From NCBI GenBank assembly GCA_022113835.1, contig JAILWY010000018.1, forward strand, positions 17,383,501-17,447,500: a stretch of DNA of 64,000 bases, written 5' to 3'. Source of the stretch: Atopsyche davidsoni. Its lineage: Eukaryota; Arthropoda; Insecta; Trichoptera; Hydrobiosidae. The notes below the pieces were generated by a model that saw nothing but the letters and a program-made list of their open reading frames with translations, made no database searches and was not told where the DNA came from. The position numbers and the translations under genes were made by a program. Positions 21,322 through 33,208 of the stretch are shown in pieces (the stretch's first letter is position 1; every line of letters begins with the position of its first letter).

Positions 21322-24300
21322 GTAAGAATATCTATATTTTTGCTGTCCTCGATGATACACATTGATATAGTCACATCTGTAAAATCTATTTTTTTGTTTA
21401 AAAACAAAATGTTAATTTTAGGGATGGTGGTATCATCACGTTTGATCCGTGGAGATGCCTCGAGTCTTGCAGTCACAGGAAGTGGCACCGCAGGAGCTGT
21501 GCGCGCTTGCAAACTCGGCTTTCCCGATGTCATCATGCCAGGGGACATTCGCAACGACTTATTCATTACTCTTGAAAAGGGGGAGTTCGAGAGAGGGGGT
21601 AAAACCACTCCAAAAAATGTTTTGGCAAGTGTATCAGTTTACGATTCATCTGGCGATATCATTGAGGTAATATTGTCTTAAATCCTTAATAAATTATAAA
21701 TTTATGAAATTCATGTAGGAATTTTTAATATATAATACATGCATTATTAGGAATGCGTATGGAGTGCAGCAGGAGGTGATGCCGGCTGGCAACATGATGC
21801 ACCTCTGCTGTACCACAACAATCAGCCTGCCTGGCAGGAAGCACTCCGACTGGCAGTGCCTCTGGATCGTTTTCCTTCTGCTCATTTGCGTATAGATTTC
21901 CGACATTGCTCAAGTAAATATCTTAACCTATTCATTTATACAATAGTTAGAGTCTGATAAATTTCTTTTTTATTACCAAATATGAAAAATACTAAGTTTA
22001 TTTTTTTAATTTTAGCTCGAGAAAAGGGAGAAAAGAAGTTATTTGGTTTTGCATTTGCTCGACTCATGGAGGAGGGGGGTGCTACCATTAGTGACGGTCA
22101 ACATGAACTTTATGTCTATAAATGTGAAGATCCTACGAGGTATACTTAGAGAGAATTACTTTTTTTATGCAGTTTTTCATAAAATTCAATATTTTTTATA
22201 CTGACTCATGGTTTTGTGAAATAGATTTACGAGTGCGAGCTATCTCAATCTACCCAGCAGTCCTAAAGATGTTATTTCTGTAAAACAATCAAGCGAAAAT
22301 TCTGGATTTTCAAGGAGTAGCAAGGAAGTTGTTTATATTAAGTCTTTGCTTTGCTCGACAAAGCTTACTCAGAACAGTAAGAGAACTCATACTAACAGTT
22401 GTTTTATTTTATATTCCTCTCAACATTTAACTCATACAATGTTGTTTTGCAGGCGATCTGTTAGCTTTGCTACAGTGGAGAAACCACCCAGAGCGCGTTC
22501 AGGATACACTCATGAGAGTTCTTCGACTGGCTGATCATCTTTTGTGTGAGGAATTAGTCAAGTTTTTGCAAGATGTTTTGGATGCTCTTTTTGCTTTATT
22601 CTCTACTGAAGACGGGAACAGGTAAAAAAAATCAATCAATCAAATTCAAATTCAGTATCAACTCATTGCATTTTTTTAATAAAATTTATTTTTAAAATGA
22701 AATGTTTTTTGTTTTACAGTACATCACATTCTGGAACTGTATTTCTTGTGCTAGTTTCAATATTTAGTCTCCTCGATGAAAGCAAATTCCAACACTTTCG
22801 CCCGGTCATGGACGCTTATATCGATAGTCATTTTGCAGCAGCTTTAGTTTACAAGTAAGTGCTTGTTACCAAACAGAATAAAATAATGCACTCACATCTA
22901 TTTGAAAAATTCTATTCTAAATGATCGGTGTTACTTTTTAGAGGGCTACTGAGTTCTGTGCAGCACTGTGCGGAATGGGCGCAGGGCACTGAGAACCAGG
23001 AACCTATCCGTAAATGCTTTCGCTCTCTGGGAGTCATCCTCCGCTTAGCCGTGCAAAGCCGACGCCTTTTCTCTCGTGCCACTGGTGGCCAGTATGAGGA
23101 CAGCTTCCGGAGGGATCTAAGGACTGCGGCCGCTGCGCTGGCCAATATGCTAAGATTGCAACCTACTGAAGCTCTTTTAGCCACACAGGTATTATAGCAC
23201 TGAGAAATCTAACTCACACCAATACAAAATGATGAAAAATATTAACATCAGTTTACACATTATACTGTCATTGGTATTATTTAATATATTAAACATCATT
23301 TCACATGTAACTAAACAATAGTTTTCTTATGCGATTATTCATAATAACTATTGATTTATAGATATCGCTACTGGGTTCATCGGGAGCTGTAATGGAGCAG
23401 GTGGGAGAGGCATTGGGGGCAGCGGAAGGAGCACGCGCAGCTGCTGCACTGTTAGATGCGCCGCCAGCTGCCCCTGTAGCACCCCCTGCCTTGGCGCGTG
23501 CACGCCTACATGCTGCCAAACAGCTAGTGGCCACCAAACTATTCACTGGAGATGATGGTCAGAATATTTTGTTTCAAATTTTAATATGCTTAATACTACA
23601 ATTTATGATTTTAAAAATTATGACTAATATTTTCGATTTTTTAGAGTCCAGAAACATCTTGCTGGCAGCCATATGTCGACACGTGCGTGCACACTTATTG
23701 CGCCGAGACGAACTAGAGGAGTGTGCAGACCTGCTGGGTGAGACTCTGGCTGCTCTGCACGACTCGTCACGCGCTGGTCCCCTCCCCCCTGCCCATCTCG
23801 ACGCACTCTGCCTTGGCCTCCTAGATGCTCTGGTGGATGCCTTGCTCAACCTAGTTGGTCGCACCACTCCCGTTCTTGTAAGGACACTTTCATAAAGAAT
23901 GTCACTATTCAACTTAACAAGTTGAATATTGTTGGTTTATCAAATATTTGGTCAATCCTTAAATATACTTCCTTATTAAATAGTTAATCATGGATTCACA
24001 TGTACTAAATATCGGTTTTTTTTTCAGGGTGCTCTATCAGCTTGTCTTCTGGGTCTCTTGGAGCTGGTGGAAGGACCTCAACTCATCCGACTGTGCGATT
24101 CACTGGCACATAAGCCATTGAAAGACTTCCTCATGCGAACATTCTTATTATTCACTAATCTTATTGAACTTGAGGTAATGAGCTTATATCGGCAAGAAAT
24201 AGTATTCAAGAGCCATTTCTGAAATGCTATTATTTGACAACTCATGCTCAATGGATTTCTTCTCTAAAGGTATTTCCTGGAGACTGGCTTTCGATGCGTG

Positions 24301-27300
24301 TTAGCAGCTGTGCCGCTCTTTTGCGAGGTTTGCAGCTTCTAGCACCTCCTCTTCCGCAGCGTTTCCTTGGACCAGATCCTCCATTTGATCCTCAGGTGAG
24401 AAATCTTATACTACTTTTGTTCGCAAAATAAATGACAAAATATGACAAATTATAATCCTTACCTGTGGATATATCTTGCAGATCTGGAGTGCATACTTGA
24501 GAGCAATGGTGCGGTTTTTGCGGCAACCAGCTCTACAAGTGGAGGCCTGGGGCCGCGGCTGGCGGGCCCCTCTCCTGAGAGCCCATGGAGACTTGCGTGT
24601 ACCGGCAGCCTTACATCTCCTTTCTATGTGGTCACATCTAGGTGAGAAATATATAAATTTCCATAATATCTTATAACGTTTATTCTTATTTTGTCAAAAG
24701 AGATGTTAGAATTGTATGTGGATTTTTCCATCCTATCGAAATAAGGAATAACAAATTATTCCTTATTTTAATAATTATAATCTTTATTATATATCCCTTA
24801 GCTTTTAATGCTAAAGGCATTTAAAATTAACAGACTATCTAAACCATTTAAGAGAGATCTACTATATTGTTGAGTAAATAATAGACTTCCTAGAGTATTA
24901 AAAAATTGATTAAGGCAGACTTTTTTTAAGACTTTATCGGTGTGATGCAGGTGAACAGAAGCTGGTGTTAGCAGGAGAGATGGTCGGGCCTCTGTTAGAG
25001 GTGACGCTAGTAGCAGAACTGCGCCGAGCTGCATTGGGAGCGCTAGTAGAGCTCATGGCTCGCGAGCGTGCTGCTGCTGGACATGCGCGCCGCCTGGAGG
25101 CCGCTCTCGTGGATCGCCTCGATACTCTTGTCTCTGATAACAAGGCCGATGATGAATACCGAAGGCTTTTCAATACCATGTACGCCCCCCTATTTTATTA
25201 TTACTGTCTCTGTTTAAAATAGACCTTTGATTCTATTATGTCTCCCTTTTTACTAAACGGTCTGTCAACTTCCCAACCAAAAGTGGCACCTTTATTATAA
25301 TTGATAACATCTGTTTGATAATTTCATTAGCGTAATATTGCATTAACAAAAACGAAAGCAGACAACGAAATAAGCAGTCAGTATTTCAGTATTCATATTC
25401 CGACTGTAGTGATTCATATTCCGTCTGTCTCCTAACAAAAAAATTCTAATTTCAAGCCAATCTGATAACATCTAGTAATAGAATCCAATATCGATAATTT
25501 TTATCAATGAAGAGTGAACTACATTAATCATAATTTCAAAAACCAGTGGATGAATCATTTTTGTTATGATTTAATATTGCACGCTGATCGTGGACTGTGC
25601 CCATTCTACAGGGAGCACCTCAGTGCAGTGTGAGTATTCGCAAGATAGCTGCGGCTTGACCATTGAGCTTATCGTATACATGTGCACTGTTTTCTTAACC
25701 TGCTTTGTTCATTTGTTTATTTTAGCGCTAGTTGCTTTTAATAAATTCTTGAAGTTTTTTTGCTTTTCTTGAATGATATCTTTAGGCAGATATCATTCTC
25801 ACAGTTTAAGGTCTTAAGTTGTGAAATCATTTGCAGCCTTCTTAGATATTGACATAAAGTGTGTTTAAATTTGTATATTATTGTAATAAGGTATTATATC
25901 ATTAAGGCTGATGGAGCGGGTGCAAGCGGAAGAGGGAGGGTGGCGGGAGGCAGGGGCAGCCTTCGTTGGCTGCGTAACGCGCCTGCTGGAGCGTCTGCTA
26001 GACTACCGTGCTGTACTGCAAGGAGAGGAAAATCGAGACAAGCGCATGGCATGCACCGTCAACCTACTTGTGAGTCAAAATTCTCACTGCTTCTAATACA
26101 ATTGAAGTTGGTTAAATAATATATTTATTGTGGCTCAGCATTTTTAATGATTTATTGTTTGATTCTTACAGAACTTTTATAAGAACGAAATTGACAGAAA
26201 AGAGCTCTACTTGCGGTATATTTATCGATTGCACGATCTTCATTTGGCAGCTGAGAACTTCACCGAAGCTGGCTATACAATGAAGGTTTGATAGTTATTT
26301 ATGCTATCCTTTTATATCTTTATCTTTATCTCGGTATCTTTTGTTTCCATTTTTTTAAAAATATTTATCGGTTTATTTAAAATACTTTTTATTTTAGCTC
26401 TATGCTGATATGCTCAGTTGGGACAGTAATAACACTGTGGCAGATCCTAATCACCCGAATACTCCAGAATGGGAAAGAAAGGAGATGCTTTACCATAAGA
26501 TATTGCAATACTTTGATAGGGGAAAGGTAAGACATTTACCTTTTTATTCTAAATGATAATATTGATTATTCACATTTTTAATAACTAAATATAATGTGGC
26601 CATCGATTGCAGTGCTGGGAAGCCGGTATACCCCTCTGTAAGGAGCTCGCCGACCTGTATGAGATGAGGCTCTATGACTATGGCAAGCTAGCACATGTAC
26701 TGCGGACACGAGCTCGCTTCCATGAAAATATTCTAACTCAACTCAGGCCGGATCCTGAGTATTTCAGAGTTGGATACTATGGACAGGGATTTCCATTATT
26801 TGTTCGAGTAAGATGCGCATGCATTTATATTATATTACTTTATTACATTTCTTAAATATGTTGAACTTATTGAACATTCATTTATTTTATTAAAAATTTA
26901 AATAAATTGCGAGATTTTAAAACAAATATCTAATTGTAATGTGACTCATAAAAGATGAACATAATTTTTAAATTTCAGAATAAACAATTTGTGTACCGTG
27001 GACTAGAGTATGAACGAATTAGCGCATTCACTACTCGACTACAAGCAGAGTTCCCTGCAGCGCAAGTCCTCATGAAGAACTCTCCGCCAGACGACAGTCT
27101 TCTTAACTCTGATGCTCAATGTAAGATTGTCATTTTGCAGTATTACAAACAGTATTTTGTGACTCATTCGTGTATCTAATAATAAATTTGATTTATGTAC
27201 TATGAACATGCAGATATCCAAATAAGTAATGTGCGAGGAGTGGCAGCCCCAGGCGCAGGTGGGCTGAGTCCTGCCGCCCCTGAGGTGCTCACGCGTCACT

Positions 27301-29361
27301 ACCAGGCCCACCACCTCAAGACCTTCCACTGCGACAGACCCAAGCACAAGGGCCCCATCGAAAAAGATAATGAGTTCAAGGTCAGTCACTTAGTGAAGAA
27401 GTATTGTTTGTAAACTATGTTTGAGGTTAAAGAAAGTATTTTTTTTAGAGCCTACTAAATTAAAAGGGTTTCTCAAATATATAATTATAATATATTAGCT
27501 TTATTTTATGAAAATATAAATATCTTAACAATTTTAACATTTGAATATTTTTAAATTTCTAACAGAGTTTATGGATCGAGCGCACCACTCTAGTGATCGA
27601 GAATGAATTACCAGGAATACTGAGGTGGTCGGAAGTTATCCAACGCTCTGTTGAGGAGATTGCTCCGATTCAAGTAAGAATATCAGATCTCAGAAGTAGC
27701 ACGGTTTTTAATTTTTTTTATAAGCACATTGATAACTAAGTTGGGTTTTTTCAGTACGCTTGCGAAACAATGGAAACTGTAGAGAAAGAACTGAGGCAGC
27801 TCGTATCCTTATACACAGCTGAACCTACCAGAAATATTAATCCATTTTCCATGAGACTGCAGGTAATTTTTTTTTTTAGAAATAAAATAAATTTATATTT
27901 ATGGACTCCATTAAAATATTAATGTCAATCAGGGAATTATCGACGCAAATGTCATGGGGGGACCGAGCAAGTACCAGGAAGCCTTTTTGTGTAGCGAGTT
28001 CTCCAGCCGTTGGCCACGTCTAGGCGGAGAAGTATCCCGACTGCGCGCTCTGTTAGCTGCTCAAGCACGTCTGTTGGAAACGGCCCTGGCCCTCCATGGT
28101 CGTCTCGCGCCCTCCAGCGTGCAGCCTTTACACAGGTCATTTGGGTTTAGTGCATTTCAGTAATTATTTTCATTTCTTGTAGACTATTCTTATGCCTTTT
28201 TTAAATCCTTTATAGGCGTTTGCTGGAAAGATTTGGGCAACTCAAGCAATCCCTTGGACCTCTAGTCAGAGTTAAGAGACAGCAATCTGAAAGTATCATC
28301 AAGTAAGTATTTCACAGTGTATATTTATCTGTGTGTGTGTATATGTATACGTTCAGGTACTGGTATGTTTGTATTTATGTTTTCTTTATTTCAGTACCCC
28401 ACTACCTCCTCTCCCTGTTGAACAACGGCGAACTCAAAGCCTGCAAGTCGATGGGGAAGGGACTGAATGTTCCACTTATGAAGATGTCTATACCAGGCCT
28501 ATTGTAAGTCATAAATAATTTTATCAAATATCTCCATCTTCTATATGACTCCAAAACTACAACTGTTTCCACCACTTTCGCAGTATTCTTCAGAATCAGC
28601 AGACGGTGCCCTGCCTGTTGCTAGACCTTCTACTCGTCTATCAAGGTCAGATGGCACTAATATTTGTATCTGGTTTAAGTGATTAAAAATACTCAAATAT
28701 TCTTGGAAAATTTATTTCATATTAATGTTTGTTTTGGTCACAGGGAAGTTGAGAGTGATGCCTCTTCACCGACCCCATCGACGGACGCTCCTGCTCCTCC
28801 TCTTCCACCGCGTTCTTCAAGTGAGAATGCCTTGTTACTAAAAAAGCCTCCAAAACTATATTTTTTGTACTCGGTAAAATTAAAATTTATTTATGTTTAT
28901 TTTTAGTTTTGGATAAGAGAGCGTCTATCGATTCCGTTCCCCCAAGCATACCAAAGCGGACCCAAAAGCAATTGCCATTGGACGGCTACTGTGTCATGAC
29001 GGGCGCCCCAGACCTCAGAGACTCGGGCATTTCCACTGCCAGCCTCAGCGAACTGGCTGGTGCTCTCAACAATCTCTCCTATGAAGATTATCAGCTGCCC
29101 CCCTGCCATTACAACTCTGACTCCAAGGACTTCAATCGAACCCCAGATTTGAACGGAAGCTATGCTGCAGCTATTAACTCTAGCTTTAAACTAGAGCAAT
29201 TTATGAACATCGTACCTGATGCAGACCTTCAGATGAACGACGGTCCCCCGCCCATACCTCCCAAAGTCGGAGCGATGGACAAATCTGAAAACAATATTGC
29301 TACTTCTGAAGGATACGTTACCCCAAAACTAAAATTACAAGAAAATAACGAATCTCAGTGA
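19828..29361 (+). CDS. spg: DOCK3/4-family Rho/Rap guanine nucleotide exchange factor (sponge-like), 31-32 exons, 5' partial
   Basis: DOCK proteins activate Rac or Rap GTPases through a DHR-2 exchange domain, bind phosphoinositides through DHR-1, and usually act with ELMO at the plasma membrane. Drosophila sponge is the DOCK3/4 member. The traced exons join in phase at every junction, all with GT-AG introns of mostly 70-430 nt, giving about 1,710 residues to a TGA at 29359-29361. Motifs typical of the DOCK3/4 branch include SERFLVRL, YRRPLGCGVL, LGFPDVIMPGDIRNDL, RHCS, GEKKLFGFAF, LCSTKLTQN, TRLLERLLDYR, GIPLCKEL, YFRVGYYGQGFPLFVRNK, HKGP and LWIERT. The GCGV, DVIMPGDIRNDL and GIPLCKEL variants favour DOCK3/4 over DOCK1/myoblast city. 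The tail is short and proline-rich. The SH3 exons (roughly 150-180 residues) are missing from what I can trace. Exon coordinates are in the segment entries below. I did not run a search; the family call is firm and the symbol is likely. Confidence 0.93.
21422..22376 (+). other. spg: spg exons 5-8: DHR-1 (C2-like, phosphoinositide-binding) region
   Basis: Exons are 21422-21666, 21751-21913, 22016-22139 and 22225-22376. In DOCK proteins DHR-1 is a C2-like fold that binds PtdIns(3,4,5)P3 and recruits the exchange factor to membrane. The hallmark segments are LGFPDVIMPGDIRNDLFITL, LEKGEFERGGK, LLYHNNQPAW, LRIDFRHCS and EKKLFGFAF. The domain ends near LYVYKCEDPTRF, before a short divergent linker and LLCSTKLTQN. 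Junction phases are 1, 0, 1, 2 and 1 in order, and every split codon gives the expected residue. Confidence 0.92.
22453..25179 (+). other. spg: spg exons 9-17: central helical (armadillo-like) region
   Basis: Exons are 22453-22621, 22720-22854, 22942-23188, 23362-23557, 23645-23877, 24028-24174, 24270-24395, 24482-24641 and 24951-25179. Conserved landmarks are LVKFLQDVLDALF, FQHFRPVMDAYIDSHFAAAL, SRRLFSRAT, DFLMRTFLLFTNLIELEVFP and GEMVGPLLEVTLV. The exons at 23362-24641 are alanine-, leucine- and arginine-rich and clearly GC-richer than their introns. They are also the most divergent part compared with vertebrate DOCK3/4. The last donor is CCAT|GTACGC, a usable but non-consensus +4 to +6. 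Confidence 0.88.
25612..25629 (+). other. spg: Candidate 18-nt micro-exon of spg (optional)
   Basis: An 18-nt block lies between a good acceptor (cattctacag, AG at 25610-25611) and a strong donor (GTGAGT from 25630). It begins and ends in phase 2, so inserting it between the exons ending at 25179 and starting at 25907 adds six residues (EHLSAV) without shifting frame. Direct splicing of the two neighbours is also in frame and gives NTMLMERVQ, closer to what I recall for the fly protein. Vertebrate DOCK3/4 carries a longer loop here (LTQLFGPYPSLLEK). It could be an alternative exon, a constitutive exon or chance. Confidence 0.4.
25907..28302 (+). other. spg: spg exons encoding the DHR-2 GEF domain
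   Basis: Exons are 25907-26069, 26172-26285, 26398-26526, 26613-26807, 26979-27120, 27214-27380, 27566-27673, 27755-27862, 27933-28135 and 28216-28302. DHR-2 catalyses GDP/GTP exchange on Rac/Rap. Lobe A starts around CVTRLLERLLDYR and CTVNLLNFYKNEID. Lobe B contains DPEYFRVGYYGQGFPLFVR and the KQFVYRGLEYERI strand. Lobe C contains DNEFKSLWIERT, ELPGILRW and the nucleotide-sensor loop NVMGGPSKYQEAF, whose valine codon is at 27951-27953. The catalytic valine and the glycine pair are intact, so the domain looks active. Confidence 0.93.
28395..29361 (+). other. spg: spg C-terminal proline-rich tail and stop
   Basis: Exons are 28395-28503, 28584-28645, 28744-28820 and 28907-29361. The tail has three SH3-ligand-like stretches, TPLPPLPVEQRR, APAPPLPPRSS and GPPPIPPK, as expected for docking of Crk-type adaptors. 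The final exon (151 codons including the stop) also contains DSGISTASLSEL, close to the 'SSGVSSLSES' type motif of vertebrate DOCK3 tails. The protein ends NNESQ and then TGA. The tail after DHR-2 is about 230 residues, much shorter than in vertebrate DOCK3/4. Confidence 0.88.
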
Positions 29362-32300
29362 ATGAATCTCCTCTCTGCCAATCCTAAATTTTCTCATAAA
29401 TATTTTTAGCTTTTCACCTGCAAGAGATACATTTTTAAATGATAAATTCAATTTAAATATTATCAATATCTTGCATTATTAATTTGGTGATTACAGTTCT
29501 CCAATAATAGTATGTTATGATACTTCTCGCGCAATGATACCCATTTTCTCTTTCTTATGAAAATTTTTATTAAAGTATAAGTCGAAGGAGAAAGTAGAAT
29601 TTAATTTCAATGATGTAGAATCAAATACAAATCATAGCTAATATGATTTTTTTATGTATTACAAGATGCATTCCAATATATTATAATATAATATCATGAT
29701 TACCAGACTTATATCACCTATTTTTCTACTAGATCAAGAAAATTATGATCTTTTGATAAAATTATTTTTAAATTATTTACCAGTCATTATTTTAAACGAG
29801 AGATATATATATATATATATTATATATATATACCTAAGATGTGGTTGTATCTTATTTAAATTTTTGTGATATATTATAATGTATTATAAAATGTATCTTA
29901 TTTATAATTTAATTTCTATATACACGTATTAGGCAAGTATTATATTTTAGTAAATAATACATTTAAGAAAATCACACGGCTAAACTGAGAATATTGACCA
30001 AAATCTAAAGCAGAGTTTCTGTAAATTCTACATTAACGGTTACACAATATATTTTTTATTGCTTGAAAAAGAATCAGCATTGCTCAATGGAAGTATATTT
30101 TATCCTAATGTACTCAACGAAACATTTATCTATTAAACGTTGTCAAGTGAATTGGTCTTTGATAATTGTATTTTTACAGTACTTTAGATACTAACGTTCC
30201 ATAAATGCTAGTAATTTTTTTATTCCTAAACAATTTAGTTCAAATATAGTATCTGACACCTCCTGCATATAGTCGTATCCTATAAACTGTTAATCTCAAA
30301 TACAACTTTCTAATTACATTTGTACTAGAATAATAATAAATCACGGTATTAAATGTTACGATATTATACTCCGGAGGTGTCGATATGATCAGGCACAGCA
30401 AATCAAATGTTCTCTGAAACCAGAACTATTTTTGAGAAAACGGCATTTGTGGAACTAAAAATAAAACTCTTCCTGCATGTTCAAATATTTTTATATTCCT
30501 ATTGAATACAATTTCACGAGTCTTCTGTGTAAGGAACACTTGTTGTGAATGTAAATAAACTCCATAGTTATTCTTCCCTTTGTGTGTTATCTCTGTAGCA
30601 ATAATATTATTATCGGTACATTTTGCTACCATACTTTTATTTTTTATTATACAATTGTTGAAACAATATCTTTTGCAAGACAAGTGATAAATACTTTGCA
30701 TGTATGATAAAATAATGTTTTTAAAGGCCAATTTAAAATATGGTGCTCAATTTCTATGGGCTAATATGTATACCTGAATGCTTACCCTAAATATATTTTT
30801 ATTTAATTTTATAGATACCTTCATAATAGATATTTGTAATATTTGTAGAATCTCCGTATAAATCTGATTTCTAAACATCTCATATGAATACTTTTAGTGA
30901 ATACGGTAGAATTATTTTATAATTTATTCTATACTTTTAATCGATTTCAGAAAAACTGAAACATTTTTGTCAAATGATAAATACCTACCGATTACTGTAT
31001 CTTTAGAAAAATGCTTTTACTCATGAAATTGCAGCAGTTTTTTTCAATTGAAGATTTTTTATTAAATACATTATTATAGTTTTAAAAAAGTGTAACTTAA
31101 ATTTTTTATCAATTTTGTATGTGTAACAATTAGACTGATTGATTTCCACTGACTTCCAACTATTTAAGCTAATTGAGATTAATGTATGAATAAGGAACCT
31201 TAGTTTGTTAAGAATGGTTTTAGTCTCAGTTGGACTCTGCGTGTTCGTGTGTGTTGAATATATTTATGTATTGTAACTTGTTCTCTATTTATGTAGATTA
31301 ATTATTATTCTTACTCTTTATACAAATTATATGCGCAACATACCTGTTTTATAACTTTTACAACTTTTTAGTATTATTCTATTGTGTATTTTGTGGCACC
31401 TATTCTTGGAAAGCTCAATTATGCACAAAAATGGTTTACATCCTAAAACGGGAGCCCTTTGTTGTTAAAATAATACTTTATTTCATTTTACATTTTTTTA
31501 TAGTCTAAGACATGGTGTTTTAAATATAATTTGTTTCTTAGTCAAATATTCTATTTATTTTTGATATGCATGTGGGTACTTTATTTACCTTGAGCACAAT
31601 AATTAAAAATGCAACTATCCACCCTTTAATAACATAAGTGCTTTCGAACTCACAATAATAATCCAAAACGGAAAGTGAAGTAAAACATTTTATGATTTGT
31701 ATTTTGTTATTTTGACTCGTATCATTTTTTAAGTATTTGAGTGTAATAATATTTTTTCTGCATTTCCTTTTTATAAAAACATACTTTTTTGTTGTCTAAT
31801 GAGATGCATCCAGTCTTTCCGTTTTGGTTAATATTGTGGGTATAGAATGGTTTTATCTAGGGGGTAATTTTTACTCCTTAAAATCAATTTATTATTTTAT
31901 TTACTTATTTATAAACAAACTTTAATAAGGGATGGAATGGAAACCATATCGGAATTGAATGAAATGTGTGAAAGATTATTGTAATGTCTTAGATTCAATA
32001 TGTTATTGATTATATGATTATTATCTTACGCAATATACACATAAAAACTGCCTCGTGACATGTTTAATGTTTAACCATATTTAAGGATGCTCATAAACTT
32101 CTCAAGTGGCATCTTATATATATATATATGATGTAATGATAAAAAATGGTGTTCAAACTAGCGTAACGTATATGAATCTAATTTTTGTGGTTATGGACGC
32201 CTATTGATACATTTAAAATTTAATTATTTGTGAAACTCAATCAAGAATAACTCCATAACTAGTTAAGTGACATAATAATCAATATTGTATCAAAATTATT

Positions 32301-32716
32301 ATATAGGCATAAACAGTGTAGAAACTGTGATTTCATTAAAATGTTGTGGATGCAGTAAGAATTGTTATTTGTTACATATTTGTCCCTTCCCATTACTTTT
32401 GGTTTTCACAATTTCACATAAAAACCAAATAGCGAGCACACAATTATAATTGAGATTTACAACTGCTAGGATTATTTATCAATTACTAATGAAACAAGAT
32501 TATTAGTTAAAATGACCGCTGTGCTATTTAGCACTACTAATTTATGATCAATGTTTTTAAGGATGTCGTTTAGACGTATGAAACAGATTTTCAGAAAAGA
32601 GATGTTTTGTTTCAAATGTGGTAATAGGGTTTTCCGAAAGTTCATTGTCCTGACTCTCGATCGAGAGTATCCCGGCTCGATTACCATCCCGATACTTACG
32701 CTAACGAAGTCCGTAC
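29362..32716 (+). other. spg 3' UTR and AT-rich 3' flank
   Basis: Very AT-rich, with no coding potential on either strand. Possible poly(A) signals include ATTAAA near 29570 and AATAAA at 30335-30340; several others occur by chance in such sequence, so the 3' end is not fixed. An (AT)n tract lies at about 29803-29832 and a shorter one at about 32116-32129. Confidence 0.5.
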
Positions 32717-33208
32717 GTGGTTTTTTTATCTGGTAGATCGCCGGAGTGTCCCTTTATTTTTGGTGTTTTTTATGGTTTTGCCTATGTACGCAAGTCGTGG
32801 AGCCCAATGAGAAGTACCGCCGATACATTTTCTCTATTCTTCAGTGGACGATACGACTTGTCACTGGCGCATTCAGCAGCATATCGTATAATATTTTCTA
32901 TAGTTGGCCTCTTCCTTGTTCGGTTTGGTCAAAGATTATTAGCATTGGTTTTGCGCGTGTCGGTGGTAACAGTTTGTATGGAGATGTGGGTCGCTCGTCT
33001 GGAGGGAAGGCACAATGCACTCGCTCCAGTTCCTGGTGTAATGCAGAAGCGCCCATTATCTACCTGGCTGGCTGCTCCACTTTTCTCTTTCAGTTTGCTT
33101 TTTTTTCAGCAAAGCAATTTAAATTTCGCGCATGCGCGGGTCTTTTCGGTCTCCACTTTTAATTTCGACTTAATTAAAACTTCTCGGGGTAATTATTATG
33201 AAGTGTGA
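32717..33208 (+). other. Unassigned GC-richer segment with overlapping open frames and an NRF-1-type palindrome
   Basis: Two overlapping plus-strand open frames (163 and 138 codons) occur in a segment less AT-rich than its surroundings. Neither shows a recognisable domain. The palindrome CGCGCATGCGCG at 33127-33138 fits the NRF-1/Ewg site consensus. It could be a promoter or non-coding exon of an unseen gene, or a decayed repeat. Confidence 0.25.

Noticed and set aside
32717..33208. 163- and 138-codon overlapping frames as a gene
   Set aside because: Two phases open over the same interval and neither has a recognisable domain; kept only as an unassigned segment.
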